Shown here one piece after another: positions 1 through 8,414 of a stretch of 64,000 bases of DNA. Positions within the stretch are counted from its first letter, which is position 1. The number at the start of each line of letters is the position of its first letter. The notes beneath the pieces are model-generated. The model was given only the letters and a program-made list of their open reading frames with translations. It ran no database searches and was not told the DNA's origin. The position numbers were made by a program, and so were the translations under genes. The stretch comes from Pseudosulfitobacter pseudonitzschiae (GTDB lineage: Bacteria; Pseudomonadota; Alphaproteobacteria; Rhodobacterales; Rhodobacteraceae), in contig NZ_FQVP01000006.1 of the NCBI RefSeq assembly GCF_900129395.1, positions 186,001-250,000 of the forward strand. The letters are read 5' to 3'.

Positions 1-106
1 CGATCTTGATGACGCCGTTCGAGATGTCCGCCTGAGCCTGCGACGCAACAAGTGTCATCGCCGCAATCACTGCGGCCATATGGCTGCACTTTACCTTGGT
101 TTTCAT
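1..106 (-). CDS. LivK-type periplasmic substrate-binding protein, N-terminal part
   Basis: Only the first 35 codons are present; the gene runs off the left edge. The start reads as a Sec signal peptide: basic MKTKVK, a hydrophobic stretch AAVIAAMTLV, and likely cleavage after SQAQA. It is followed by DISNGVIKI, a typical mature start of branched-chain amino acid or carboxylate binding proteins of the LivK family. GGAGG lies 7 nt before the ATG. The gene is the probable binding partner of the LivHMGF subunits encoded at 1988-5268 on the same strand. The substrate cannot be read from this fragment, but the neighbouring CoA-ligase and acyl-CoA dehydrogenase genes favour an organic acid. Confidence 0.75.
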   Translation of the reverse strand, partial: MKTKVKCSHMAAVIAAMTLVASQAQADISNGVIKI

Positions 107-167
107 TACTTTTCCTCCCGGGTTTATGAACACAGACCTCCTCAGCCTGTGCGATATTCCCCACGCC

Positions 168-926
168 TCAGGAAAAGGCGTAGGTTATTCCTCCATCCAC
201 AAAAATCATGTCGCCAGTGATGAAAGACGCCTCTTCGGACGCCAGAAACACCGCTGCATTCGCCATATCGGCAGGTTGCCCCAGACGTCGGATCGGAATG
301 CGCTCGCGCCGCCGTTCCCAACCCTCGTCCGTCACCACGCGCATCGCGCCGTCGGTCTGGGTTGGTCCGGGTGCGATGGCCGTGACCCGGACGTTATCGG
401 GACCGAATTCCGCGGCACCCGAGCGGGTGGCCGCAGCAACGGCTGCCTTGATCGCGCTGTACATGATGCCGTGTTTCATCGCGAGGACGGCAGAGGGTGA
501 GGCGATGTTGACGATCGCGCCGCCTCCGGCTTCGCGCATCTGCGGCAGCACCGCCTGATAGCCCCAGATGACCCCCTTGAAGCCGACGTCGATCATCCGG
601 CCGATCATCGTTTCGTCCTGATCTTCCAGTGGCCCGTACCGGTTCCACATCGCATTGTTGACCAGCAGCGTGACGGGCCCGAATGCCTGCTTCAGCTTTT
701 CCGCGGCGTCGAACACATCGGCACGCAGCGCCGCATTGCCAACCAGGGCAACGGCCTGTCCGCCGGCCTCTTGAATGGCGGCGACGGTGGCTTCGGCCAA
801 TTCGGGTTTCAGGTCGAAAACGCCGACGGCGGCACCTTCGCGGGCATAGGCCTCGCAGATGGCCCGCCCGATGCCCAGACCGCCACCGGTCACCAACGCA
901 ACCTTACCCTCAAGCCGCTTGCTCAT
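168..926 (-). CDS. SDR family NAD(P)-dependent oxidoreductase
   Basis: A 252-residue classical short-chain dehydrogenase/reductase. The Rossmann motif TGGGLGIG is at residues 13-20, a variant NNAM (usual NNAG) at about 90-93, the serine region IASPS near 141-145 and the catalytic Y-x3-K (YSAIK) at Tyr156/Lys160. The C-terminus FITGDMIFVDGG is typical of the family. The ATG at 926 was chosen because GGGAGAA precedes it and the sequence upstream does not resemble SDRs. The gene sits between the LivK-like gene and a divergent IclR regulator, so it probably oxidises a hydroxyacyl or alcohol intermediate of the compound this cluster imports. The exact substrate is unknown. Confidence 0.92.
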   Translation of the reverse strand: MSKRLEGKVALVTGGGLGIGRAICEAYAREGAAVGVFDLKPELAEATVAAIQEAGGQAVALVGNAALRADVFDAAEKLKQAFGPVTLLVNNAMWNRYGPLEDQDETMIGRMIDVGFKGVIWGYQAVLPQMREAGGGAIVNIASPSAVLAMKHGIMYSAIKAAVAAATRSGAAEFGPDNVRVTAIAPGPTQTDGAMRVVTDEGWERRRERIPIRRLGQPADMANAAVFLASEEASFITGDMIFVDGGITYAFS

Positions 927-1141
927 AAGTTCTCCCTTCAGGACCTCTGCCCCGGCACAGGTGGCCCTGCTGCCGGTGATCCAGACATTGTTTGATCTGA
1001 TGTCGCGCAGCGCCCCCTGCGGGGCTGCGCACGACGCATTCTCCTTCGGCGGTGCGCGCATTTTGCGGATATGCAGCCGGCCGATTTCCCGCCCCCAGTC
1101 TCACATGCCGCGTTGAACAGGGCCACGAATATTGATATATG

Positions 1142-1153
1142 GAGTTTAAATTC
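1142..1153. promoter_or_regulatory. Imperfect dyad between SDR and iclR genes
   Basis: GAGTTTAAATTC is a nearly symmetric AT-rich dyad about 33 nt before the iclR GTG start, inside the divergent intergenic space that must hold both promoters. Its position suits an autoregulatory IclR operator. The symmetry is imperfect and there is no second copy for comparison. Confidence 0.22.
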
Positions 1154-1185
1154 ACATTCTTGAAAAACGGCCAAGGAGAGACACC

Positions 1186-1965
1186 GTGAGCGAGACCAAG
1201 GTAAAATCGGCGGCGCGGGCGTTCGAGGTGCTTGAATACTTCCGCATCGGACGGCAGCCGCGTTCGATGTCCGAGATTGCCACCGGTCTGGACTATCCCC
1301 TGTCCAGCACGACAGTCCTGCTCAAGACATTGGTTAAGCTGGGTTATCTGAACTATGACCGGCGCGCGCGCGTGTATTTCCCGACGACCAAGGTCACCGG
1401 ACTGGGGGAGTGGATCCCCAAGACGCTGTTCGGGTCGGGGCAGATCATCGACGCGCTGAACGATCTGCACGCCGAAACCGGCGAGGGCATTTTCATCGGT
1501 GCCAAGAACGATATCTATCTTCAGTATATCCAGACTCGCGCGTCCATTCAGGCGCTGCGGTTCCACATCGAAGAGGGCACGATCCGGCCGATCACCAAAT
1601 CGGTTGCCGGTCTGGTTCTGCTGGCGACCCTGCCCATGGACAAGCTGGAAAACACCGTGCGGCGTGCCAACATCGCAACGCCCAAGGTCGCGGACCGAGT
1701 GAAGCTTAAAGACATCTCCGAGCAGATCGAACAGATCCGGCAGCAGGGCTATGGCTATGTCGAGGATATGCCCTTTGAAGGGGGCGCCACCCTGGCGATG
1801 CTGCTGCCGGTGCTGGTTCAGGGACAACCGATCACCCTGGCGCTTGGCGGTGTGGCCGAGCGGTTCAGACGCAACCGCGACCAGTATCTCAGCGCATTGC
1901 GAAAGGCCGTCCGATCTGTTCGCACAGACCCGGATTTCAACAACCCGGTTCAGATCGAACTGTGA
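1186..1965 (+). CDS. IclR family transcriptional regulator
   Basis: A 259-residue regulator with an N-terminal winged helix-turn-helix (about residues 5-65, including MSEIATGLDYPLSSTTVLLK) and a C-terminal IclR effector domain (about 80-250). Translation starts at GTG after AAGGAGAG. IclR proteins commonly sense small organic acids and control their catabolic genes. This gene is divergent from the SDR gene and convergent with livM, so the local regulon is plausibly the SDR, liv and acyl-CoA genes on the minus strand. The target operon is an inference. Confidence 0.92.
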   Translation: MSETKVKSAARAFEVLEYFRIGRQPRSMSEIATGLDYPLSSTTVLLKTLVKLGYLNYDRRARVYFPTTKVTGLGEWIPKTLFGSGQIIDALNDLHAETGEGIFIGAKNDIYLQYIQTRASIQALRFHIEEGTIRPITKSVAGLVLLATLPMDKLENTVRRANIATPKVADRVKLKDISEQIEQIRQQGYGYVEDMPFEGGATLAMLLPVLVQGQPITLALGGVAERFRRNRDQYLSALRKAVRSVRTDPDFNNPVQIEL

Positions 1966-1987
1966 CGGACGGCGTTCCACAGCCGGT

Positions 1988-2917
1988 CTAGCCCTTGTTC
2001 CGGTTGCGCATGCGCCGCCACAGCGCCCCCGCCTCGCCGACAACACCGCGACGCAGGAACAGGATCACCAGGATCAGGATCACGCCCTGTGCGATCAGCG
2101 CCCATTCCCCGAATTGGGCCAGTTCGTCGTTCAGGAAGATAATCGCCGCCGCACCGACCATCGGACCGGTGAACGTGCCCATTCCACCCAGCAAGGTCAT
2201 CAGAATAACCTCGCCCGAGACGGTCCATGACACATCGGTCAGCGTGGCGAACTGAAACACGGTGGCCTTCAGTGCGCCTGCAAAACCCGCGATCCCGGCC
2301 GAGATCATCATCGCGATGATCTTGAAACGCTCGGGCCGGAAGCCCAGCGATTCAACCCGCGCTTCGTTGTCCCGGATGGCTTTCAGGATTTCACCGAAAG
2401 GCGAATGAATGACACGGTAGATCGCGAAAATCGCCAGCGCGGTCATTGCCAGAACGAAATAGTAGAACGTCCGGCTGTCCGAGATGTCCACCACGCCAAA
2501 AAGATCCGAGCGCGGAATGCCCTGCATGCCGTCTTCGCCGCCGGTGAACTCGGATTGCAGCAGCATGAAGTAGACGAACTGTGCAAAGGCAAAGGTGATC
2601 ATGGCAAACTGGATGCCCGTCCTGCGCACCGCGACAAAGCCCACGAAGCCCCCCAGCAGTGCAGAGACAAGCGCCGCCGCGAGGATCGCAATTTCGATCG
2701 AAACCCCTGTCGTTTTCAGCAGATAACCCGCGATATAGGCCGACAGCCCCAGGAACATCGCCTGCCCGAAACACAGCAGGCCGACGTATCCCAAAAGCAG
2801 GTTGAACGACGACGCGAAGATGACAAAGCACAGGATCGTCATCAGCAGGATCGGGTAGACGAAAAACGGCAATGCCAATGCGATGGCGACGCCCAACAGA
2901 ACAAGTGCAATACGCAT
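1988..2917 (-). CDS. livM: Branched-chain amino acid-type ABC transporter permease (LivM)
   Basis: A 309-residue hydrophobic protein with the LivM family pattern: roughly eight to ten membrane segments and the cytoplasmic loop SPFGEILKAIRDNEARVESLGF that contacts the ATPases. Its ATG overlaps the livH stop by 1 nt (TGATG), so the two are translationally coupled. It is the last gene of the minus-strand run that begins at the CoA ligase (10046) and converges with iclR. It forms the inner-membrane channel with LivH. The substrate is likely a carboxylate rather than leucine, judging from the catabolic neighbours. Confidence 0.93.
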   Translation of the reverse strand: MRIALVLLGVAIALALPFFVYPILLMTILCFVIFASSFNLLLGYVGLLCFGQAMFLGLSAYIAGYLLKTTGVSIEIAILAAALVSALLGGFVGFVAVRRTGIQFAMITFAFAQFVYFMLLQSEFTGGEDGMQGIPRSDLFGVVDISDSRTFYYFVLAMTALAIFAIYRVIHSPFGEILKAIRDNEARVESLGFRPERFKIIAMMISAGIAGFAGALKATVFQFATLTDVSWTVSGEVILMTLLGGMGTFTGPMVGAAAIIFLNDELAQFGEWALIAQGVILILVILFLRRGVVGEAGALWRRMRNRNKG

Positions 2918-3795
2918 CAGCTTTTCTCCCCGGAAAACAAACCCCTGGGCCGAAAGATCAGGGCCAGCAGCATGATGAAGAAGATGACCAGGTTTGCGCC
3001 CTCGGGATAAAAGACCTTTGTCAGGCCCTCGACGATCCCCAGCAGGTAACCGGTCAGGATCGCGCCCATGATCGATCCCATCCCGCCGATCACGACGACC
3101 GCGAAAATGGTGATCATCAGCGTCGATCCCATGGACGGAGACACCTGGTAAATCGGCGCGGCCAGCACGCCCGACAGCCCCGCAAGGCCAACGCCAAAGG
3201 CATAGGTCAGCGTCATCATGCGCGGCACGTTGATGCCAAAGGATTCTACCGTTTCCGGCGATTCATTCGCCGCGCGCAGATAGGCCCCCAGCTTTGTGTG
3301 TTCGATCAGCAACCATGTCCCGAGACAGGTAAAGATCGAAAACACCACGACCCAAAGCCGGTACCAGGGCATGAACATGAAGCCCAGGTTCACGCCCCCC
3401 GGCAGCGGAGAGCTGTAGGGCAGGCCGGTCGAGCCGTAATTCAGCCGAACCGCCCCTTCGATCACCAGTGTGGCGGCATAGGTCACCAACAGGCTGTACA
3501 GCGGATCAAGGTGGGCGATTGGCTTTAGTATCAATCGCTCCATCACAAGCCCGAATATCGCGACCACCAACGGGGCGATGAACAGCGCCCCCCAATAGGG
3601 CACGCCCAGCGTGCTAAGCAGCAGCCACGCCACGAAAGCGCCCAGCATATACTGTGCGCCATGGGCAAAGTTCACCACGTGCATCAGCCCGAAAATGATC
3701 GCCAGCCCCATTGCGAGCATCGCATAGAAAGAGCCGTTGATGACTCCGATCAGCAGCTGGCCGAACAACAGCTGCGGTGTGATCCCGTCAAACAT
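2917..3795 (-). CDS. livH: Branched-chain amino acid-type ABC transporter permease (LivH)
   Basis: A 292-residue permease with the LivH signature near the N-terminus (LAIIFGLMHVVNFAHGAQYMLG) and a conserved cytoplasmic coupling loop containing RAANESPETVESFGIN. Multiple membrane spans cover most of the length. It lies 2 nt after livF and overlaps livM by 1 nt. Together with LivM, LivF, LivG and a LivK-type binding protein it makes a complete HAAT-family importer. The family assignment is firm; the specificity is not. Confidence 0.93.
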   Translation of the reverse strand: MFDGITPQLLFGQLLIGVINGSFYAMLAMGLAIIFGLMHVVNFAHGAQYMLGAFVAWLLLSTLGVPYWGALFIAPLVVAIFGLVMERLILKPIAHLDPLYSLLVTYAATLVIEGAVRLNYGSTGLPYSSPLPGGVNLGFMFMPWYRLWVVVFSIFTCLGTWLLIEHTKLGAYLRAANESPETVESFGINVPRMMTLTYAFGVGLAGLSGVLAAPIYQVSPSMGSTLMITIFAVVVIGGMGSIMGAILTGYLLGIVEGLTKVFYPEGANLVIFFIMLLALIFRPRGLFSGEKS

Positions 3796-3797
3796 GG

Positions 3798-4517
3798 TCA
3801 GACTCCCAAATAGGTTTTGACGCGGTCAAGATCGACCGCAAGTTCATCGTTCGTCAGCGTGTCCACGACCGCGCCGTTTTCGATCACGACGTGGCGGTCG
3901 GCCACCGAACGGGCGAAATTCAGGTTCTGTTCGACCAGCAGGATGGTATAGCCCTGCTCTTTCAACAGCCTGATCTGGCGGCCAATTTCCTTGACGACGA
4001 CCGGGGCGAGACCTTCGCTGGGTTCGTCCAGCAGCAGGAACCGGCAGCCGTTGCGCAGGATGCGCGCAATGGCCAGCATCTGTTGCTCGCCGCCCGACAG
4101 CTGCGTGCCCCGGCTGGTGGCACGGGCTTTCAGGTTGGGGAATGTCTCCAGCAGCGTGGCGTCCGACATCCCGCCCGGTTTCAGGATCGGGGGAAGCGTC
4201 AGGTTCTCGCGCACAGAAAGGTCCGCGAAAATCCCGCGTTCCTCGGGACACCATGCGATGCCCTTGCGGGCGATCTGATAGGTGCGTTTGCCCATCAGTT
4301 CCTGTCCTTCGAACAGGATCGAACCCTTGCGATTGCGCACGATGCCCATGATCGAACGCAATGTCGTGGACTTGCCCGCTCCGTTCCGCCCGATCAGCGT
4401 GACCAGTTCGCCCTGGGCCACATCGAACGACACATCATGCAGCGCCTGGCTGTCCCCATACCAGGCACGCAGGTTTTCGACCTTCAACAGCGGGTCGGTT
4501 CTGGCATCAAAGGGCAT
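3798..4517 (-). CDS. livF: ABC transporter ATP-binding protein (LivF)
   Basis: A 239-residue ATPase with Walker A GRNGAGKST, signature LSGGEQQ and Walker B FLLLDEPSEGL, all in the LivF variant form. The ATG at 4517 was chosen over a GTG at 4526 because GGGAGG lies 8 nt upstream of the ATG and only 1 nt from the GTG. The coding start overlaps the end of livG by 11 bp. It pairs with LivG as the heterodimeric motor of the importer. Confidence 0.93.
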   Translation of the reverse strand: MPFDARTDPLLKVENLRAWYGDSQALHDVSFDVAQGELVTLIGRNGAGKSTTLRSIMGIVRNRKGSILFEGQELMGKRTYQIARKGIAWCPEERGIFADLSVRENLTLPPILKPGGMSDATLLETFPNLKARATSRGTQLSGGEQQMLAIARILRNGCRFLLLDEPSEGLAPVVVKEIGRQIRLLKEQGYTILLVEQNLNFARSVADRHVVIENGAVVDTLTNDELAVDLDRVKTYLGV

Positions 4518-5268
4518 CTTCGACACCTCCCATATATGCGGCGATCACACGTTCATCGGATGAAACTTCGGCATAGTTGCCTTCGGTCAGGATCTGGCCC
4601 GCCTGCAACACAGTGATCCGGTCGGACAGCGACGACACAACCGACAGATTGTGTTCGACGATCAGAACGGTGCGCCCGACCGACACCTTGCGGATCAGCT
4701 CGGTGATGGGCTCGATGTCCTCGTGCCCCATTCCGGCGGTTGGCTCGTCCAGCAGCATCACCTGCGGGTCCAGCGCCAGTGTCGTCGCAATCTCAAGCGC
4801 GCGTTTCTTGCCATAGGACAGGTCCGAGGCCGCGACGCCCGCACTGTCCTGCAAGCCGACATTTTCCAGCAATTCCATCGCACGCGTGTTCAGGTGGGCA
4901 ATGGACCCGAGCGGCCGCCAGAACCGGTAGGCCGTACCCTTTCCGGCCTGCAATGCCACGCGCACGTTTTCCAGCGCCGTCATCTGGGTGAAGGTGGCCG
5001 ATATCTGGAACGAGCGCGCCATCCCTTGTGTCGCCACGTCGCTGGTGCGCAAGCGCGAGATGTCCTCGCCGTTCAGGATGATACTGCCGGTGCTGGGTTG
5101 CAGCGTCTTGGTCAGCAGGTTGAAACAGGTGGTTTTACCCGCCCCGTTCGGACCGATCATGGCGTGGATGGACCCGCGCCTGACCTTGAGATCAACATCC
5201 TTCACCGCCCAAAAGGCGCCAAACTTCCGCCCAAGCCCACGTGCTTCCAGCGCATATTCTGTCGTCAT
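4507..5268 (-). CDS. livG: ABC transporter ATP-binding protein (LivG)
   Basis: A 253-residue ATPase. Walker A GPNGAGKT is at residues 39-46, the signature region reads LSYGKKRALEIA, and Walker B (VMLLDEPTAGM) is followed by a conserved H-loop in IVEHNLSVV. The ATG at 5268 is preceded by GGAGGGCGAACT. The in-frame extension to 5505 has no family resemblance and was not used. The gene follows the acyl-CoA dehydrogenase by 23 nt, tying uptake to CoA-ester catabolism in one transcription unit. Confidence 0.93.
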   Translation of the reverse strand: MTTEYALEARGLGRKFGAFWAVKDVDLKVRRGSIHAMIGPNGAGKTTCFNLLTKTLQPSTGSIILNGEDISRLRTSDVATQGMARSFQISATFTQMTALENVRVALQAGKGTAYRFWRPLGSIAHLNTRAMELLENVGLQDSAGVAASDLSYGKKRALEIATTLALDPQVMLLDEPTAGMGHEDIEPITELIRKVSVGRTVLIVEHNLSVVSSLSDRITVLQAGQILTEGNYAEVSSDERVIAAYMGGVEDAL

Positions 5269-5291
5269 AGTTCGCCCTCCTCCCGGGCCTG

Positions 5292-6461
5292 TCAGAACGA
5301 GCTGGGCAGGCCGAGCACTCCTTTTGCCAGAACACCCTTTTGAATCTCGTTCGAACCGCCAAAGATCGTCGGTGCACGGCTGTCGAGATAAAGGTTCATC
5401 GCGTCTACATCGCCCGCGCCGGTGTGAAGATCGTCCCACAACCGGGCCTCTTCGCCTGCAACGGTCAGCATCTCTTCGGTGATCCGCTGGTACAGTTCGC
5501 TGCAAAAAATCTTGAGCACGGAAACATCGGCGCCCAGAACGCCCCCCGCCCGAAGGACGCGGGCAAAACGTTCAAAGGCGGCACTCAGATCATACAGGTC
5601 CAGTCGCAGTTTGGCGTAGCGCGCGACGAAGCCAGGGTCGTCGAATGCACCGCGATCCTGCGCCAGACGTTCAAGCCGTTTGATGGCATATTCAGGCCGG
5701 GACGGCGCGCCCAGAAAGATCCGTTCGTGACCCAGAACCGCCTTGGCCAGCGCCCAGCCCTGATCGATCTCACCCACGACATTCGCGGCAGGCACGCGCA
5801 CGTTGTCAAAGAACACTTCGCAGAAGTCCGCTTCGTTCCGCAGGTTGGGGATGGGCCGCACGGTGCACCCCGCAGTGGTCATATCCACCAGCAGAACGGT
5901 GATGCCCTTTTGACGCTTGGCCTCGTCCGTGCTGGTCCGCACCAGCAGAAGGATCCAGTTCGCGCAATGCGCCAGCGTGGTCCAGATCTTCTGGCCATTG
6001 ACGATGAAATCATCCCCGTCACGCCGTGCCGATGTGCGCAGCGACGCCAGATCAGACCCCGCGTTAGGTTCCGAATAGCCCTGGCACCAGACATGTTCAC
6101 CGCTGAGAATCCGGGGTAGGAAGAAATCCTTTTGCGCCTGCGTGCCGTATTGGATCAGCAGCGGGCCGGTCAATCCGATCCCGTGGTCCGGGATGCGTGG
6201 GCACCCCAGCCGGGCCCATTCCTCGACATAGACAATATGCTTGGCTGCATCGAGTCCCATGCCGCCGTATTCCTGTGGCCACAAGGGCGAGAGCCAGCCC
6301 TTGTCAGCCAGTTTGTGATACCACTCGGATACCTCGTCGAACACCGGCCGCTGCTTGCGCATAAAGCGCAGGTGGGCGGGGCAATTTGCCTCGACCCAGC
6401 TGCGGAAAACAGCGCGGAACTGGTCGTCGCTGAGCGCATTCCAGTCCTGTTGTTCAGACAT
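5292..6461 (-). CDS. Acyl-CoA dehydrogenase, large-type subunit
   Basis: A 389-residue FAD-dependent acyl-CoA dehydrogenase with all three family domains. The flavin-loop motif GYSEPNAGSDLA and the region NGQKIWTT are clear. The C-terminus reads TIFGGSNEIQ where many family members have the catalytic glutamate, so as in several subfamilies the base must lie elsewhere or in the partner subunit. The ATG overlaps the stop of the enoyl-CoA hydratase gene (TGATG). A second, divergent acyl-CoA dehydrogenase gene two positions upstream suggests a heteromeric enzyme like those acting on ring or steroid side-chain acyl-CoAs; this pairing is inferred. Confidence 0.92.
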   Translation of the reverse strand: MSEQQDWNALSDDQFRAVFRSWVEANCPAHLRFMRKQRPVFDEVSEWYHKLADKGWLSPLWPQEYGGMGLDAAKHIVYVEEWARLGCPRIPDHGIGLTGPLLIQYGTQAQKDFFLPRILSGEHVWCQGYSEPNAGSDLASLRTSARRDGDDFIVNGQKIWTTLAHCANWILLLVRTSTDEAKRQKGITVLLVDMTTAGCTVRPIPNLRNEADFCEVFFDNVRVPAANVVGEIDQGWALAKAVLGHERIFLGAPSRPEYAIKRLERLAQDRGAFDDPGFVARYAKLRLDLYDLSAAFERFARVLRAGGVLGADVSVLKIFCSELYQRITEEMLTVAGEEARLWDDLHTGAGDVDAMNLYLDSRAPTIFGGSNEIQKGVLAKGVLGLPSSF

Positions 6462-7240
6462 CACAGTTCGTCCTTGAAAACGGCGGGTCGTTTTTCAAGG
6501 AAGGCGGCCATCGCTTCCTTGCTGTGCGGGTGGCGGGTCATTTCAACCGTCAGGTTCTGCTCGAACCGGTAGCCGTCTTTCAGCCCCATGGTTTCGACCG
6601 TATTCAGCGCACGCTTGGCCAATTGGATCGCCTTGGGCGACTTGGAGGCCATGGTCCTGGCCATTTCCATCGCGGTCGGCAGCAGTTCCTCAGGCTCGAC
6701 ACAGGCCTCGATCAGGCCGCGACGCCACAGCTCTTCCGCAGGGCAGCGCCAGCCGGTCAGCACCATGCGACGGGTCAGACCGATGGGGAACACCCGCATC
6801 GTGTGACGCACGCCACCCATCAGGCCAATGTCGATCTCGGGCAGGCCGAACACGGCCTTGGTCGAACACACGATGATGTCCGAGCAGATCGCTAACCCCA
6901 TGCCAGCCCCCAGCGCGGGACCGTTCACAGCGGCGATCACCGGGATATTCATCTCCATGATGACAAAGCCGATCTCACGCGTGCGGCGCAGGTGGCGATA
7001 GGTGTCGCCGGGCGCGCCGTCTGCGATCTTGCCGCGCGACTTGATGTCGGCGCCGGCGGAAAAGCATTTGCCTTCGCCGGTCAGCACGATGGCCCGCACG
7101 CCCGGTGTCTCGTTCAGCTCGTCGAACACGGCTGTCAGCTCTTCGACAAAGGCGCGGGACTGGGCGTTGACGGGGGCGGCGGCCATCGTGATCAGCGCAA
7201 CGTGATCTTCGATCTTAACCTTGATCAGATTGTTTTCCAT
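6461..7240 (-). CDS. Enoyl-CoA hydratase/isomerase family protein
   Basis: A 259-residue crotonase-fold protein. It has the oxyanion-hole segments CFSAGADIKSRG and AAVNGPALGAGMGLA and the region FGLPEIDIGLMGGVRHT, which keeps one of the two usual catalytic glutamates. The second glutamate position (near RRMVLTG) appears to be replaced, so a strict hydratase assignment is uncertain. The ATG at 7240 has AAAGGAAAC upstream. It sits between the two acyl-CoA dehydrogenase genes and likely acts on the unsaturated CoA ester they make. Confidence 0.9.
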   Translation of the reverse strand: MENNLIKVKIEDHVALITMAAAPVNAQSRAFVEELTAVFDELNETPGVRAIVLTGEGKCFSAGADIKSRGKIADGAPGDTYRHLRRTREIGFVIMEMNIPVIAAVNGPALGAGMGLAICSDIIVCSTKAVFGLPEIDIGLMGGVRHTMRVFPIGLTRRMVLTGWRCPAEELWRRGLIEACVEPEELLPTAMEMARTMASKSPKAIQLAKRALNTVETMGLKDGYRFEQNLTVEMTRHPHSKEAMAAFLEKRPAVFKDEL

Positions 7241-7253
7241 GGGTGGTTTCCTT

Positions 7254-8381
7254 TCATGCCGCGGCGCGTTCACGCGCCACAAATTGAAGGCGCAGCGTTT
7301 CGGGCTGGCCAAGAGTTGCGTTGAGCGCGACGGCGCGTTTCATGTACAGGCCGATGTCGCAATCGTCGGTAAAGCCCATGGCACCGTACAGATGCAGGGC
7401 ACGTCGGGTGATTGTCACCGCCGCATCACCGGCGCGCGCCTTGGCCGCGAGAACAGCAAGATCGCGCTCCAGGCTTTCGCCCTCGGCCTGCATCTCGACC
7501 GCATGAGACACCGATGCCGCCGCAAATTCGGCGTCGGCCCACATGTCCACCAGCCGGTGCTGGACCACCTGAAATCCGGCAATCGGCCGGCCGAACTGCA
7601 CGCGGTCCTTGGTATAGGCAATCGTGTCCTCGATGGCGCGCGTGCCGATGCCGACCAGCTCTGCTGAAATGGCCAGGCGGGCGGCTGCAATCGCCTGTTC
7701 CAGCGCCGCGTCCGCAGCATCCGCACGGCACAGCACGGCCTGCGTCGGGACGGTGACCTGATCAAGGGACAGCGTCGCCAACTGGCTTCCGTCCAACGTG
7801 GCATGCGCCGCGACCGTCAGCCCGTCCGCATTTGCGGGCACGCTCAGCAAAAGGGTTTGCCCCTCCTCTGCGGCCAGAACCAGAAAGTCGGTGGCGGATT
7901 GTGCCGCCGAAACATACGAGATGCGGCCCGACAGCGTGATACCATTTGAAGTGCTGCGCGCGGCTATGGGGCCTGCACCGCCGTCTGCCCCTTGCCAGGC
8001 TGGTGCGACAATCGCCGCCCCTGACATCAGGCCATCGGCCAGCCGCTGTCGTTCGGCACCCGGCTCCGCGGCTGCAATCAGTGCACCGGACAGAACGCTG
8101 AGCTGTGCCAGCGGTTCGGTGACCAGCGCCTGCCCCAAAGCTTCGCACAGGATGGACTGTTCGGCGTACCCCAGTCCGGCGCCGCCCAGCTCTTCGGGCA
8201 GCATCAGACCCAGCCACCCCGCCTCTGCCATCGCGGCCCAGGACGTCCGGTCAAGATCCGCGCCAGACGCCCGCCGGGCGCGCAGGGTCGCCGGGCCGTC
8301 GTGACGCTGTGCAAAACCCGCCACGCTGTCGCGCAACAGCGCAAGATCACCGTCATCATCGTTCAAGATCAAACCTGTCAT
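7254..8381 (-). CDS. Acyl-CoA dehydrogenase, small/divergent subunit type
   Basis: A 375-residue member of the acyl-CoA dehydrogenase family, weakly conserved in the N-terminal and middle domains. The C-terminal helical domain is clear (DRVQFGRPIAGFQVVQHRLV, then LHLYGAMGFTDDCDIGLYMKR). The flavin-binding middle region is degenerate compared with the protein at 5292-6461, as is usual for the partner subunit of heteromeric acyl-CoA dehydrogenases. AAAGGACC precedes the ATG. It lies 13 nt before the hydratase gene and 33 nt after the CoA ligase. Confidence 0.9.
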   Translation of the reverse strand: MTGLILNDDDGDLALLRDSVAGFAQRHDGPATLRARRASGADLDRTSWAAMAEAGWLGLMLPEELGGAGLGYAEQSILCEALGQALVTEPLAQLSVLSGALIAAAEPGAERQRLADGLMSGAAIVAPAWQGADGGAGPIAARSTSNGITLSGRISYVSAAQSATDFLVLAAEEGQTLLLSVPANADGLTVAAHATLDGSQLATLSLDQVTVPTQAVLCRADAADAALEQAIAAARLAISAELVGIGTRAIEDTIAYTKDRVQFGRPIAGFQVVQHRLVDMWADAEFAAASVSHAVEMQAEGESLERDLAVLAAKARAGDAAVTITRRALHLYGAMGFTDDCDIGLYMKRAVALNATLGQPETLRLQFVARERAAA

Positions 8382-8414
8382 CGCTGGTCCTTTCGACCTG
8401 TCTGCCCGTTGCCC